This document shows, piece after piece, positions 16,731 through 25,027 of a DNA stretch of 64,000 nucleotides; within the stretch, counting starts at the first letter, position 1; every line of letters starts with the position of its first letter. A program made the translations under genes and the position numbers. The notes beneath the pieces were generated by a model. That model saw nothing but the letters and a program-made list of their open reading frames with translations, had not been told where the DNA came from and did no database searches. Origin of the DNA: SB11 sp037968475 (lineage in GTDB: Bacteria > Bacteroidota > Bacteroidia > UBA8524). The DNA lies in NCBI GenBank assembly GCA_037968475.1, contig JBBKVO010000049.1:7195-71194 (forward strand), in the 5' to 3' direction.

Positions 16731-18962
16731 ATGCGTACACTAAAAATATCATGGGCATTTTTCGCTTTCGTACTTGTATTTGCTAGTTGCAAAAGAGATA
16801 ATCCCTTAGCTGATGAACAACAAACAGCTAATAAAAATGCAGTAACAATTGATGCCAAAGATTTGGCAGTGCCTGCCGGTTTTAATTTTGATGCTGAAAA
16901 AACCTTAAACGTAAGGGTAAAAGTAGCTGATGCTAAAGCAAACGAACGCTATGCCATTAAAATTTATGCTGACGTACCCTCGTTAGGAAAACTTATAAGC
17001 ACAGGGCTTACTAATGCTAATGGTGAATATACCTCTATTATACGTGTGCCTGCATGGGAAGAATATGTATATATAGAGAAAATAAACCCTGATGGTGGCA
17101 GCAAAGTTGAAAAAGTAAAAGCCAACCAATTTGCTACAGCTTTGTTTACCAATGGGCAAACGCCAAAACCTTATATACTACGCAAAAGCTCTGGTATGGA
17201 TTGTAATACAGGTTGCACAATAACTTATAACAACCCTACTACAGATATTACTGTATACAATGGAGATATAGCCTGTATTACAGGTACTATAAACAATATT
17301 AATATTACCGTACAAACAGGAGGAATAGCTAAAGTTTGCGGAAGTGGAACTATTAATGGGTTTGTGGGTAATGCAAATTCAGCAGTATATATTTTAGAAG
17401 GAGCTATACTAAATGTTACTTATGACATAGTGATGTTTGATAATACTATTTTTAAAAACTATAGCGATAGTCTTAAGCTTTTATCTTCGATAGTATTTTA
17501 CGATTGCATTGCTGAAAATAACGGAAGAATATACCATCCTGCAAGCCCAAGTATGGACTTATACCAAGATGCTGTTTTTACAAATAATGGTTATATCAGT
17601 CTATCTAGTAATGTTATGAACCTTGATAGGGGTACTATTATTAATAATAATGAGTTTTATGCTAATATGGTACTTAACGATGGTGAAGCAAAGTTTACTA
17701 ATAACTGCCATACAGAAATTCTTGGCGATTTATATGTTGCAGGTACACTAGAAAACTATGCTTATATAAAAGCAGGTACCTTTTGGCAAGATATAGGCAA
17801 TTTTACTTTGGTAACTACTGCGCGTACCAAAATACACGATGGGGCAATGATAAGCACTACCAATCTTAAACTGGTAATGGGTGATATTGAGGGTACGGGT
17901 ACCAACCGTAGCAAAATAAAAGTATCAGCTAATACCAATATAAGTACTGGCACAATAATAAAGGGTATTGTTGATTTGTGCGACGGTAATGGCATAGAAT
18001 CAAATACAGGAACTATACAAGCACCCGCTTTGGCCAGTTGTATTGGTTATATAGCTACAAGCAGTTGCAACCCTGAAGGTTTTGGAACCACTACCAATGT
18101 AGATACGGATAACGATGGTGTGGCCGATGCTCAAGATGAATACCCTAACGATGCTACACGTGCATTTAACAGCTACTACCCCAACCTATCTACAATGGCT
18201 ACCGTAGCTTTTGAAGATTTATGGCCATCAAAAGCTGATTATGATTTTAACGACCTTGCAGTTTTGTTCAATATCCAACAGGTACTAAATGCAAACAACG
18301 AAGTTGTTGACTATAAAGTGAAGCTAAAAGTAAAAGCTGTTGGCGGTTCGTTTGTAAACGGTTTCGGCTTCCAGTTTGATGATGTTTTACCTTCAGAAAT
18401 TAGTGCCGTTACTGGTCAAGTTTTAACTCAAAACCTTATCACCCGCAGCAGCAACAATACTGAGGCTGGACAAAACAAGGCTGTAATTATATGTTACGAT
18501 AGCCCTGAGCCTACTTTGCAACGTGCAGCAGGTTCTATGTTCAATACCATAAAAACAAACGGAACGGGTACTTCTGATACGGTATTTATCAATATCAGCT
18601 TCACAACACCAGTTGCCAGTACAAAACTTGGTATTGATAAATTTAACCCCTTTATCTTCACCAATAAAAGACGTGGATACGAAGTGCATTTGGGCAACTT
18701 TGCGCCTACTACACTTGCCAATACTGCCCTTTTTGGTACGTATGAGGATAGAACTAATGTGGGCAATGGTGTATACTACAAAAACAGTCAAGGTTTGCCT
18801 TGGGCAATTCTAATTCCTGCCGAATTTTCTCACCCCAAAGAAAAAACGCCTATTACTTCGGCCTATAATTTCTTTGATGATTGGGCTATTTCTGGCGGTA
18901 CTACATATACAAATTGGTATAGTAATACTGTTGGCAACCAAAATACTGACAATATCTATTAA
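16731..18962 (+). CDS. LruC-domain lipoprotein, copy 2 (tandem paralogue)
   Basis: 743 residues with the same architecture as the gene 38 bp upstream: lipobox VFASC (C20), N-terminal beta domain (about 30-130), beta-repeat middle, DTDNDGVADAQDEYP loop near 457, LruC C-terminus ending GNQNTDNIY. The N-terminal 130 and C-terminal 280 residues are highly similar to copy 1; the middle (about 150-440) has diverged and differs in length. That points to tandem duplication followed by divergence of the central segment, which may be the ligand-facing part. A strong terminator follows, so the two probably form an operon. Confidence 0.85.
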   Translation: MRTLKISWAFFAFVLVFASCKRDNPLADEQQTANKNAVTIDAKDLAVPAGFNFDAEKTLNVRVKVADAKANERYAIKIYADVPSLGKLISTGLTNANGEYTSIIRVPAWEEYVYIEKINPDGGSKVEKVKANQFATALFTNGQTPKPYILRKSSGMDCNTGCTITYNNPTTDITVYNGDIACITGTINNINITVQTGGIAKVCGSGTINGFVGNANSAVYILEGAILNVTYDIVMFDNTIFKNYSDSLKLLSSIVFYDCIAENNGRIYHPASPSMDLYQDAVFTNNGYISLSSNVMNLDRGTIINNNEFYANMVLNDGEAKFTNNCHTEILGDLYVAGTLENYAYIKAGTFWQDIGNFTLVTTARTKIHDGAMISTTNLKLVMGDIEGTGTNRSKIKVSANTNISTGTIIKGIVDLCDGNGIESNTGTIQAPALASCIGYIATSSCNPEGFGTTTNVDTDNDGVADAQDEYPNDATRAFNSYYPNLSTMATVAFEDLWPSKADYDFNDLAVLFNIQQVLNANNEVVDYKVKLKVKAVGGSFVNGFGFQFDDVLPSEISAVTGQVLTQNLITRSSNNTEAGQNKAVIICYDSPEPTLQRAAGSMFNTIKTNGTGTSDTVFINISFTTPVASTKLGIDKFNPFIFTNKRRGYEVHLGNFAPTTLANTALFGTYEDRTNVGNGVYYKNSQGLPWAILIPAEFSHPKEKTPITSAYNFFDDWAISGGTTYTNWYSNTVGNQNTDNIY

Positions 18963-18979
18963 ACAAAAAATATAAAACG

Positions 18980-19017
18980 AAGCGGCCTTAAAGTTTACTT
19001 TAAGGCCGCTTTTTTAT
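18980..19017 (+). terminator. Terminator after the LruC gene pair
   Basis: AAGCGGCCTTAAAG pairs with CTTTAAGGCCGCTT around a TTTA loop, followed by TTTT. Confidence 0.9.
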
Positions 19018-19056
19018 GTTTATACTATTAGCTAACTATTTGGCGTTTACTACTGT

Positions 19057-19758
19057 ATGCCAAACTATACCCACATAAAAGGTGTATACATAAACACCCC
19101 TTGCGACGAGAATTGGAATGCTATGACTGATACTGAAAAGGGACGGTATTGCAACCAATGTGCCACTGTGGTATACGATTTTACCAATGCCACACCCGAA
19201 GAGTTTTTTAAAGCCTACCGAGAAAACAAGGGCAAAATTTGCGGGCTTTTTAGTGCCCCGCCACTTGGGTTTTGGCCAACGCAAAAAAATAAGCTAGTGC
19301 AATTGCTAAGGCAAAGCAAGGCAGCCATACTTGCTATTGGTTTAGGGCTTTTTAGCTTTAAAAGCAGCAACGCCCACATTCTTAGCACTCCACAACAAAC
19401 TATTGTAACCGATGCCGATAAAGAGTTTGTGCAACTTAATTTTGAAATACGCGATAGCTATACTAATAAAATAGTAAAACAAGATTTTAAGGTTACCATT
19501 ATATACAATGAATACGAAATAGTAATTAACAAGGTAAGCGATGGGATAGTGGTTTTTGAAATACCGAAAGAGTTTGTTAATGCACAAGCAACAATAATTA
19601 TTGAAGGAGATGGTATTGACAAAACCAGCGTTGATTGGAGAAAAGACGAAGTAAAAACAGAGGTGAAAGTAGCCGCATCAAAAAAAGCGAAGAAAAGTGA
19701 AGAACAAAAAAACCGATACAGAAGAAAAATACGCCGAATGGGTTGCCCTGATTTTTAG
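19057..19758 (+). CDS. Membrane protein with an N-terminal Cys-rich motif, function unknown
   Basis: 233 residues. The N-terminal 50 residues carry C16-DENW and C32-x2-C35 (CDENWNAMTDTEKGRYCNQC), then VVYDFTNATPEEF. I know this as a small Bacteroidota domain often placed before a transmembrane helix, possibly metal-binding. A helix at about 88-102 follows, then a beta-rich extracytoplasmic part (about 115-205) and a Lys/Arg-rich tail. It may be a sensor or envelope protein; no enzyme motif is visible. Monocistronic between two terminators. Confidence 0.65.
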   Translation: MPNYTHIKGVYINTPCDENWNAMTDTEKGRYCNQCATVVYDFTNATPEEFFKAYRENKGKICGLFSAPPLGFWPTQKNKLVQLLRQSKAAILAIGLGLFSFKSSNAHILSTPQQTIVTDADKEFVQLNFEIRDSYTNKIVKQDFKVTIIYNEYEIVINKVSDGIVVFEIPKEFVNAQATIIIEGDGIDKTSVDWRKDEVKTEVKVAASKKAKKSEEQKNRYRRKIRRMGCPDF

Positions 19759-19767
19759 TAAAATATA

Positions 19768-19797
19768 AAAGGCCTGCACAATGTGCAGGCCTTTCTT
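19768..19797. terminator. Bidirectional terminator between convergent genes
   Basis: AAAGGCCTGCAC pairs with GTGCAGGCCTTT; A-rich on the left and T-rich on the right, so it can serve both the gene at 19057 and the atpD-atpC pair. Confidence 0.85.
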
Positions 19798-19825
19798 TTC
19801 AAAATTTACTATTTAATAGTTGGTA

Positions 19826-20056
19826 CTAGGTAAGCACTATTACTTTATTGCCCATTACCTCTATAATCCCACCGCTAATTTCAAAATTGTGGCTGCCTTG
19901 GGCATCGTTCACACGTACCACACCTTTTTCTAAACTGCTTATAAGTGGCGCGTGATTGTTAAGCACCTCAAAAGAGCCTGCTTTTCCGGGTACTTTCACA
20001 CCCTTTATCTCGCCTGTATATAAAACTTTATCGGGGGTTATAATTTCTAATTGCAT
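19826..20056 (-). CDS. atpC: ATP synthase epsilon subunit, short form
   Basis: 76 residues covering only the N-terminal beta-sandwich (MQLEIITPDKVLYTGEIKGVKVPGKAG... NNHAPLISSL... GGIIEVMGNKVIVLT). The C-terminal two-helix domain of longer epsilon subunits (about 135 residues in E. coli) is absent, so the epsilon-based autoinhibition known there cannot operate in the same way. Short epsilons are usual in Bacteroidota. It lies 12 bp after atpD in the same direction and apart from the other atp genes at 35-41 kb. Confidence 0.92.
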   Translation of the reverse strand: MQLEIITPDKVLYTGEIKGVKVPGKAGSFEVLNNHAPLISSLEKGVVRVNDAQGSHNFEISGGIIEVMGNKVIVLT

Positions 20057-20068
20057 GGTGTATAAAAA

Positions 20069-21577
20069 TTAAGCTTTAGCCTCTGCCAATATTTTCTCGC
20101 CTTTTTCTATTGCTGTTTCAATAGTACCTACCAAGTTAAAGGCAGCCTCTGGATATTGGTCAACTTCACCATCCATAATCATGTTAAAGCCTTTAATGGT
20201 ATCGTTAATATCAACCAACACACCTTCAAGACCTGTAAACTGAGCGGCCACAAAGAACGGTTGTGATAAGAAACGTTGTACACGACGTGCACGGTGTACT
20301 ACCAATTTATCCTCTTCACTCAACTCATCCATACCCAAAATGGCAATAATATCTTGCAACTCTTTATAACGTTGTAACAACATTTTTACACGTTGAGCAC
20401 AATCGTAGTGAGCATCGCCTAATATATCACGGGTTAAGATACGAGAAGTTGAATCCAAAGGATCTACCGCAGGATAAATACCCAACTCAGCAATTTTACG
20501 GCTAAGTACCGTAGTTGCATCTAAGTGGGCAAATGTTGTTGCAGGAGCAGGGTCAGTCAAATCATCCGCAGGCACATAAACCGCCTGTACAGATGTGATA
20601 GAACCGCGTTTGGTTGATGTAATACGCTCTTGCATCGCACCCATTTCAGATGCTAATGTAGGTTGGTAACCCACCGCTGATGGCATACGACCTAATAGTG
20701 CCGATACCTCAGAACCTGCTTGGGTGAAACGGAATATATTATCAACGAAGAAAAGTATATCACGTCCGCCTGATTGCTCATCACCATCACGGAAATATTC
20801 AGCTACCGAAAGACCAGTAAGTGCCACACGTGCACGGGCTCCCGGAGGCTCATTCATTTGTCCGAAAACAAATGTTGCTTTAGAATCAACAAGGTCGGCA
20901 GCAGTTACTTTTTCAACCGGCCATCCGCCTTCTTCCATGCCGTGCAAAAATTCGTCGCCGTATTTTACAATACCGGCTTCAATCATCTCACGCAACAAGT
21001 CATTACCTTCACGTGTACGCTCGCCTACCCCTGCAAATACAGAGAAACCATCGTGCGCTTTAGCAATGTTGTTAATTAATTCTTGTATAAGTACGGTTTT
21101 ACCTACACCCGCACCACCAAACAAACCAATTTTACCACCCTTTGCGTAGGGCTCTAAAAGGTCGATTACTTTTATACCTGTAAATAAAGGCTCAGAAGCT
21201 GTAGAAAGATCCTCGAAACGAGGAGCCGATTGGTGTATACCACGTTCGCCTGTTTTTTGTATAGGCAACAAACCATCTATACTATCACCAACAACGTTTA
21301 ACAAACGACCACGTACAGCATCGCCTGTGGGCACGCTTATAGGCTTACCTGTATGTACTGCATCAGCACCACGGGTTAAACCATCAGTACTATCCATTGC
21401 TATGGTACGTACCATACTTTCGCCTAAGTGCTGTTGCACTTCTAGCACTAGTGTATTGCCGTTACCACGGTCAATATGCAGTGCATCATAAATTCTGGGA
21501 AGTTGTGCGTTATCGCCTGTAAAACTAACGTCTACAACGGGACCGATAACCTGTGCTACTTTGCCTATATTTGACAT
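20069..21577 (-). CDS. atpD: ATP synthase F1 beta subunit
   Basis: 502 residues. The P-loop GGAGVGKT is at 154-161; catalytic-site regions GERTREGNDL and ALTGLSVAEYFRD follow, then the DELSEED loop near the C-terminus. It carries the nucleotide-hydrolysing sites of F1. The length is slightly above the 460-480 typical of proteobacteria, as usual for the phylum. The start ATG (MSNIGKVAQVIGPVVDV) is preceded at 21612-21619 by a -7 element on the minus strand. Operon atpD-atpC. Confidence 0.97.
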   Translation of the reverse strand: MSNIGKVAQVIGPVVDVSFTGDNAQLPRIYDALHIDRGNGNTLVLEVQQHLGESMVRTIAMDSTDGLTRGADAVHTGKPISVPTGDAVRGRLLNVVGDSIDGLLPIQKTGERGIHQSAPRFEDLSTASEPLFTGIKVIDLLEPYAKGGKIGLFGGAGVGKTVLIQELINNIAKAHDGFSVFAGVGERTREGNDLLREMIEAGIVKYGDEFLHGMEEGGWPVEKVTAADLVDSKATFVFGQMNEPPGARARVALTGLSVAEYFRDGDEQSGGRDILFFVDNIFRFTQAGSEVSALLGRMPSAVGYQPTLASEMGAMQERITSTKRGSITSVQAVYVPADDLTDPAPATTFAHLDATTVLSRKIAELGIYPAVDPLDSTSRILTRDILGDAHYDCAQRVKMLLQRYKELQDIIAILGMDELSEEDKLVVHRARRVQRFLSQPFFVAAQFTGLEGVLVDINDTIKGFNMIMDGEVDQYPEAAFNLVGTIETAIEKGEKILAEAKA

Positions 21578-21611
21578 GATTTAGGGATTAAAATACCTGT
21601 TTTTTCGGGCG

Positions 21612-21619
21612 CAAAGGTA
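21612..21619 (-). promoter_or_regulatory. -7 element of atpD-atpC
   Basis: On the minus strand TACCTTTG followed by CGCC, about 35 nt before the atpD ATG. Confidence 0.6.
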
Positions 21620-21796
21620 TCATTTTCTTTTTTAAAAAAAACCTAAGTTTGATATTTGTATTCAAAAAAAATAGCCTCCGACACAAGCACTGAAAATACA
21701 AGCCCTTGCCCTACTTTTTCATATTGAGTTATAGCCCCTTTGCATTTTACAAAACACCATACTTAGCAGTGGAATTTATATCTATATACTATAACA

Positions 21797-21827
21797 TTTG
21801 TGTAGGCTTCAATTTCTTTTATTTTTG
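21797..21827 (+). promoter_or_regulatory. Promoter of the methyladenine glycosylase gene
   Basis: TTTG (21797-21800), 19 nt, TATTTTTG (21820-21827): a complete Bacteroidota promoter. The ATG lies only 8 nt beyond the -7 box, so the mRNA would be leaderless or nearly so. Confidence 0.75.
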
Positions 21828-21835
21828 GTTGAGAA

Positions 21836-22411
21836 ATGAAACTGACGAATGATTTTTACCAACGTACTGATGTAGTGCAAATAGCCCGTGAACTTTTGGG
21901 CAAAGAACTTATAACGTGTATTGACGGGCAACTTACCAGTGGTATAATTACGGAAACCGAAGCCTACAACGGCATTATAGACCGTGCCAGCCATGCCTAT
22001 GGCGGCAGATTTACCCCACGCACCCAAACTATGTATGCCACTGGCGGAGTATGCTACGTGTATTTGTGCTATGGTATACACCATTTGTTTAACGTGGTAA
22101 CAAATATAGAAGGTGTGCCACACGCAGTGCTGATTAGAAATATAAAGCCCTTAAAAGGGCTGGAAACGATTTTACAACGTCGCAACAAAACAAAGGTGGA
22201 TAAAACCCTAAGCACAGGGCCAGGCACATTATCGCAAGCTATGGGCATAAAAACACTGCACAATGGACTGCCACTGCAAGGCAATACTGTATGGATTGAG
22301 GATACGGGAATAAAGATTGACCCGAAAGATATTATCACTACGCCCCGCATTGGTGTTGACTATGCAGGTGAGGATGCCCTACTTCCCTACCGTTTTGTTG
22401 TTTCTTTATAA
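21836..22411 (+). CDS. mpg: DNA-3-methyladenine glycosylase, AAG/MPG family
   Basis: 191 residues, the usual size for bacterial members. Recognisable blocks: ARELLGKELIT, ITETEAYNG (containing the catalytic Glu), DRASHAYGGRFTPRTQTMY, GGVCYVYLCYGIHHLFNVV, LSTGPGTLSQAMGI. It removes alkylated purines such as 3-methyladenine in base excision repair. Alone, with its own strong promoter. ATG 21836 is fixed by that promoter. Confidence 0.95.
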   Translation: MKLTNDFYQRTDVVQIARELLGKELITCIDGQLTSGIITETEAYNGIIDRASHAYGGRFTPRTQTMYATGGVCYVYLCYGIHHLFNVVTNIEGVPHAVLIRNIKPLKGLETILQRRNKTKVDKTLSTGPGTLSQAMGIKTLHNGLPLQGNTVWIEDTGIKIDPKDIITTPRIGVDYAGEDALLPYRFVVSL

Positions 22412-22640
22412 AACTAACTGAAGCCTACGTATAAAAAATTATAAAGAATGTGGGTGCATTAGTGCGGTGGGAACGTCATTCCCTTGTAAGAGTCCCGAAT
22501 GCTTTCGTGATGCGAGGCATATAATAGGCTAGTTTACCAGCACACAGATTCCTGCTTATCCAACACACAAGTACTGTATTGTCTCCCTTATGGGTACCTA
22601 TACCCATTTACACGCAACCAAGAAAATAGTAGTTGGGTTT

Positions 22641-22755
22641 TAACTCACCCCTGTTTTATTGGAAAGCTGGAACCACATAAAGCGCCCCTCTCTTACAAAA
22701 AAGAGAAGGGGTGCTGCGACACAAATCGAGTAAAACAAGACATTGGGATGAGTTA
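22641..22755. mobile_element. Miniature element with 12-bp terminal inverted repeats, copy 1
   Basis: It begins TAACTCACCCCT and ends TGGGATGAGTTA, inverted with two mismatches. The centre has CCCCTCTC-TTACAAAAAA-GAGAAGGGG, a hairpin. The second copy at 47421-47531 has perfect ends. It is too short to encode a protein. MITE-like by structure; classification is inference. Confidence 0.6.
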
Positions 22756-22765
22756 AAAAACTTGT

Positions 22766-22843
22766 CGACAGGTTAAAACCTGTCGCTACTCATACCATAA
22801 GGAAATCCCGTTAGGTATGAGTAGAATCGGGTTTCAACCCGAT
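22766..22843. repeat. Three consecutive perfect hairpins
   Basis: CGACAGGTT-AA-AACCTGTCG (22766-22785), then TACTCATACC (22787-22796) paired with GGTATGAGTA (22814-22823), then ATCGGGTT-TC-AACCCGAT (22826-22843). All stems are perfect and the units nearly abut. Confidence 0.8.
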
Positions 22844-23066
22844 GATAAAGCGCGCTGTCATCCTGAGCGGAATCGAAGGATAAGTGCGTAAGCGAAGGGG
22901 GCTGAGTGATGAAAAAAACAACCAATATCACTTCACTACCGAGCGGATGCTCTATTATTTTCGGCACGAGCGGACGCTCGAGCCAGCTTTTAATAGATAA
23001 AATAACTGTATTAAAAAACAAACTATGTGTGTTCACTTAACCCGAAGTCCCTTTAAAATACTGTTA

Positions 23067-23103
23067 TAAAAAAAGCCCAAAAGCATAGGTATGCTTTTGG
23101 GCT
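23067..23103 (-). terminator. Terminator of the grpE-dnaJ operon
   Basis: AGCCCAAAAGCAT pairs with ATGCTTTTGGGCT; a run of seven A on the left is the T-run for the minus strand. Confidence 0.9.
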
Positions 23104-23131
23104 GTTGGTATAGTATTAGGTTAGAATAATC

Positions 23132-24265
23132 TTAACCAAAAAACTCTTTCATGCGGCCAAAAAAGCTCTTATCGGTTTGACCGGGGCTAGGCTTAAAATT
23201 ATCAGCATCGCGTAGTTTTTCTAGCACTGCTTTTTCATCGCTGCTTAGTTTGGTGGGCGTAAATACATTTATCTTCACCAATTGGTCGCCACGCCCGTAG
23301 CCATTTACACTAGGTAATCCTTTGCCTTTTAGGCGTAGTATTTTACCCGATTGTGTACCTGCTTCTATTTTTATTTTTGCACGACCTTCTACGGTGGGCA
23401 CTTCTACAGTTGTACCCAAAGCTGCATCAGCAAAGCTAATATCTTCTACATACAACACGTTTTGCCCATCGCGTTTTAGGTGCTCGTCTTCAATCTCTTC
23501 AATTTGTACTATCAAATCTCCATTAGGCCCCATGCCACCCGGTGAGGAATTACCTTTTCCGCTTACGGATAGTTGCATACCCTCTTCTACTCCTGCGGGT
23601 ATTTTTAACTCAACGAATTCTTCTTGAGCTATCAAACCATCGGGACCAACACCTGGGGGACGGTCGGATACAATTTTGCCGCTACCATTACACGTGTTAC
23701 AAGTGCTGGTAGTTTGCATCTGTCCAAGTATAGTATTGGTTACCCTGCGCACAGCACCGGCACCATTACAAGTAGTACAGGTTTTAAAATTCACACCTTT
23801 GGCCACCGTCATACGGTTATACTTCACCTTTTTATCGGCACCCTTGGCTATTTCTTGTAGGGTTAGTTTTATACGTATGCGTATGTTGGAGCCAACTGCG
23901 CCCCTTGTACGTCCACCACCGCCTCGGCTGCCTCCGAAAAAACTTTCAAAAGGGCTACCGTCGCCAAAAATATCTCCAAACTGACTGAATATGTCGTCCA
24001 TATTCATATTAGCACCGCCACCATAGCCTCCACCACGATTACCCACGCCTGCATGGCCAAACTGATTGTACTGTTGGCGTTTATCTGCATTGCTTAGTAC
24101 CTCGTAGGCTTCAGCAGCTTCTTTAAACTTATCCTCCGCTTCGGGGTTATCAGGATTTTTATCGGGATGGAACTTAATTGCCATCTGTCGGTAGGCTTTT
24201 TTAATTTCCTCCGCAGTGGCGTTTCTGTTCACACCCAATACTTCGTAATAATCTCTTTTTGCCAT
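23132..24265 (-). CDS. dnaJ: Chaperone DnaJ with a single pair of zinc-finger motifs
   Basis: 377 residues. J domain with HPD at 33-35; Gly/Phe-rich linker (about 72-125); zinc region; C-terminal substrate-binding domains (IPAGVEEGMQL onward). DnaJ normally has four CxxCxGxG motifs. Here only two remain: C163/C166 (CTTCNGAG) and C189/C192 (CNTCNGSG). Spacing matches motifs 2 and 3, which together make zinc site II; motif 1 is replaced by VKYNRMTVAKGVNF and motif 4 by a PPGVGPDGL stretch. The gene starts inside the grpE stop (TAATG), so translation is coupled. Co-chaperone of DnaK. Confidence 0.95.
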   Translation of the reverse strand: MAKRDYYEVLGVNRNATAEEIKKAYRQMAIKFHPDKNPDNPEAEDKFKEAAEAYEVLSNADKRQQYNQFGHAGVGNRGGGYGGGANMNMDDIFSQFGDIFGDGSPFESFFGGSRGGGGRTRGAVGSNIRIRIKLTLQEIAKGADKKVKYNRMTVAKGVNFKTCTTCNGAGAVRRVTNTILGQMQTTSTCNTCNGSGKIVSDRPPGVGPDGLIAQEEFVELKIPAGVEEGMQLSVSGKGNSSPGGMGPNGDLIVQIEEIEDEHLKRDGQNVLYVEDISFADAALGTTVEVPTVEGRAKIKIEAGTQSGKILRLKGKGLPSVNGYGRGDQLVKINVFTPTKLSSDEKAVLEKLRDADNFKPSPGQTDKSFFGRMKEFFG

Positions 24266-24831
24266 TATTCTCCTACTACAACTTTTGCAAACCTTATCAC
24301 TTTATCGTGTAAAGTATACCCTTTTTCTACTTCGTCTACCACCTTACCTTTTAAATCTTCGGTAGGTGCGGGTATTTTTGTTATGGCCTCGTGAAAGTCC
24401 AAATCAAATTCTTTTCCTGTTGCGTCTACTGCTTTCAAACCCTTTTGGGTAAGTACATTCACAAATTTGTTGTGTATTAAAGCTACGCCTTCTTTTACCG
24501 CCTCAATATCTGCACCAGCTTCTATCGATTTCATGGCACGTTCAAAATCATCCACAACAGGCAGTAGCGATAGCCAAATATCTTTCCCTGCGGTTTGCAC
24601 CAATTCTATGCGCTCCTTAGCATTGCGGCGTTTCATATTATCAAACTCGCTATACAGGCGCAGGTATTTATCGTTTAGCTCTGCTACTTCGGCTTTTAGT
24701 TTTTCTTCTGCCGATAGTTCAGGTTTTGCAATTTCTTCTACTTTCGTATCAGCAGTTGCTGTAGTTTCATCGGTGGTAGTAGCGTCTCCGTTTTCCATTT
24801 CTTCGTTTCCGTTCGGTTCGTTATTAGTCAT
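24265..24831 (-). CDS. grpE: Nucleotide exchange factor GrpE
   Basis: Acidic disordered N-terminus, then a long coiled coil (LSAEEKLKAEVAELNDKYLRLYSEFDNMKRR) and the C-terminal beta wing (FDLDFHEAI... GYTLHDKVIRFAKVVVGE). It releases ADP from DnaK. I place the start at ATG 24831 (MTNNEPN, 188 aa) because AGGA stands 7-8 nt upstream; the frame is open to a TTG at 24885, which would add 18 basic residues. It shares one base with dnaJ (stop TAA within TAATG). Confidence 0.94.
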   Translation of the reverse strand: MTNNEPNGNEEMENGDATTTDETTATADTKVEEIAKPELSAEEKLKAEVAELNDKYLRLYSEFDNMKRRNAKERIELVQTAGKDIWLSLLPVVDDFERAMKSIEAGADIEAVKEGVALIHNKFVNVLTQKGLKAVDATGKEFDLDFHEAITKIPAPTEDLKGKVVDEVEKGYTLHDKVIRFAKVVVGE

Positions 24832-24970
24832 AGCTTTCCTGCCAAATAATTTTCCGGTTAATGTATTAAATCTTGATTTTTTCAACTGTTATGGTACTTG
24901 CCCATTTTGCAATATTACTGCCAAAGGGCTTTTTTGCCAAATTGACAGTTTTTTACTCCCCGCAGGGCAA

Positions 24971-24997
24971 AAAAAAACGGCCAAACAGCCGTTTTTT
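24971..24997. terminator. Bidirectional terminator between tlpA-like gene and grpE
   Basis: AAAAAACGGC pairs with GCCGTTTTTT around CAAACA. It ends the minus-strand run 29.7-25.0 kb. Confidence 0.85.
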
Positions 24998-25027
24998 CAT
25001 TCTATACGTTTTATATTCTATTTAATC

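Larger units (their letters stand above)
22440..23050. repeat. Mosaic palindromic repeat block (copy B)
   Basis: The gap between mpg and dnaJ (about 720 bp) has no gene. From left: a degenerate CGTCATTCCC...CAGATTCC pair (22478-22555); the 115-bp element with inverted ends at 22641-22755; three perfect hairpins at 22766-22843; then GTCATCCTGAGCGGAATCGAAGGAT (22858 on) and the hairpin CGAGCG-GA-CGCTCG (22967-22980). Its last 140 bp are the reverse complement of the start of block A. It ends with TTAACCCGAAG (about 23038-23048), a decayed form of the family end. The ORF at 22773-23036 is an artefact. Confidence 0.8.

Noticed and set aside
14404..18962. T9SS C-terminal sorting domain on the LruC proteins
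   Set aside because: They end with the LruC motif (DNIY) and have lipoboxes; no sorting-domain pattern seen.
20724..21149. Plus-strand ORFs antisense to atpD
   Set aside because: Typical antisense shadows of a highly conserved gene.
22773..23036. 87-aa ORF on the minus strand
   Set aside because: Repeat block B; no promoter, no conserved pattern.
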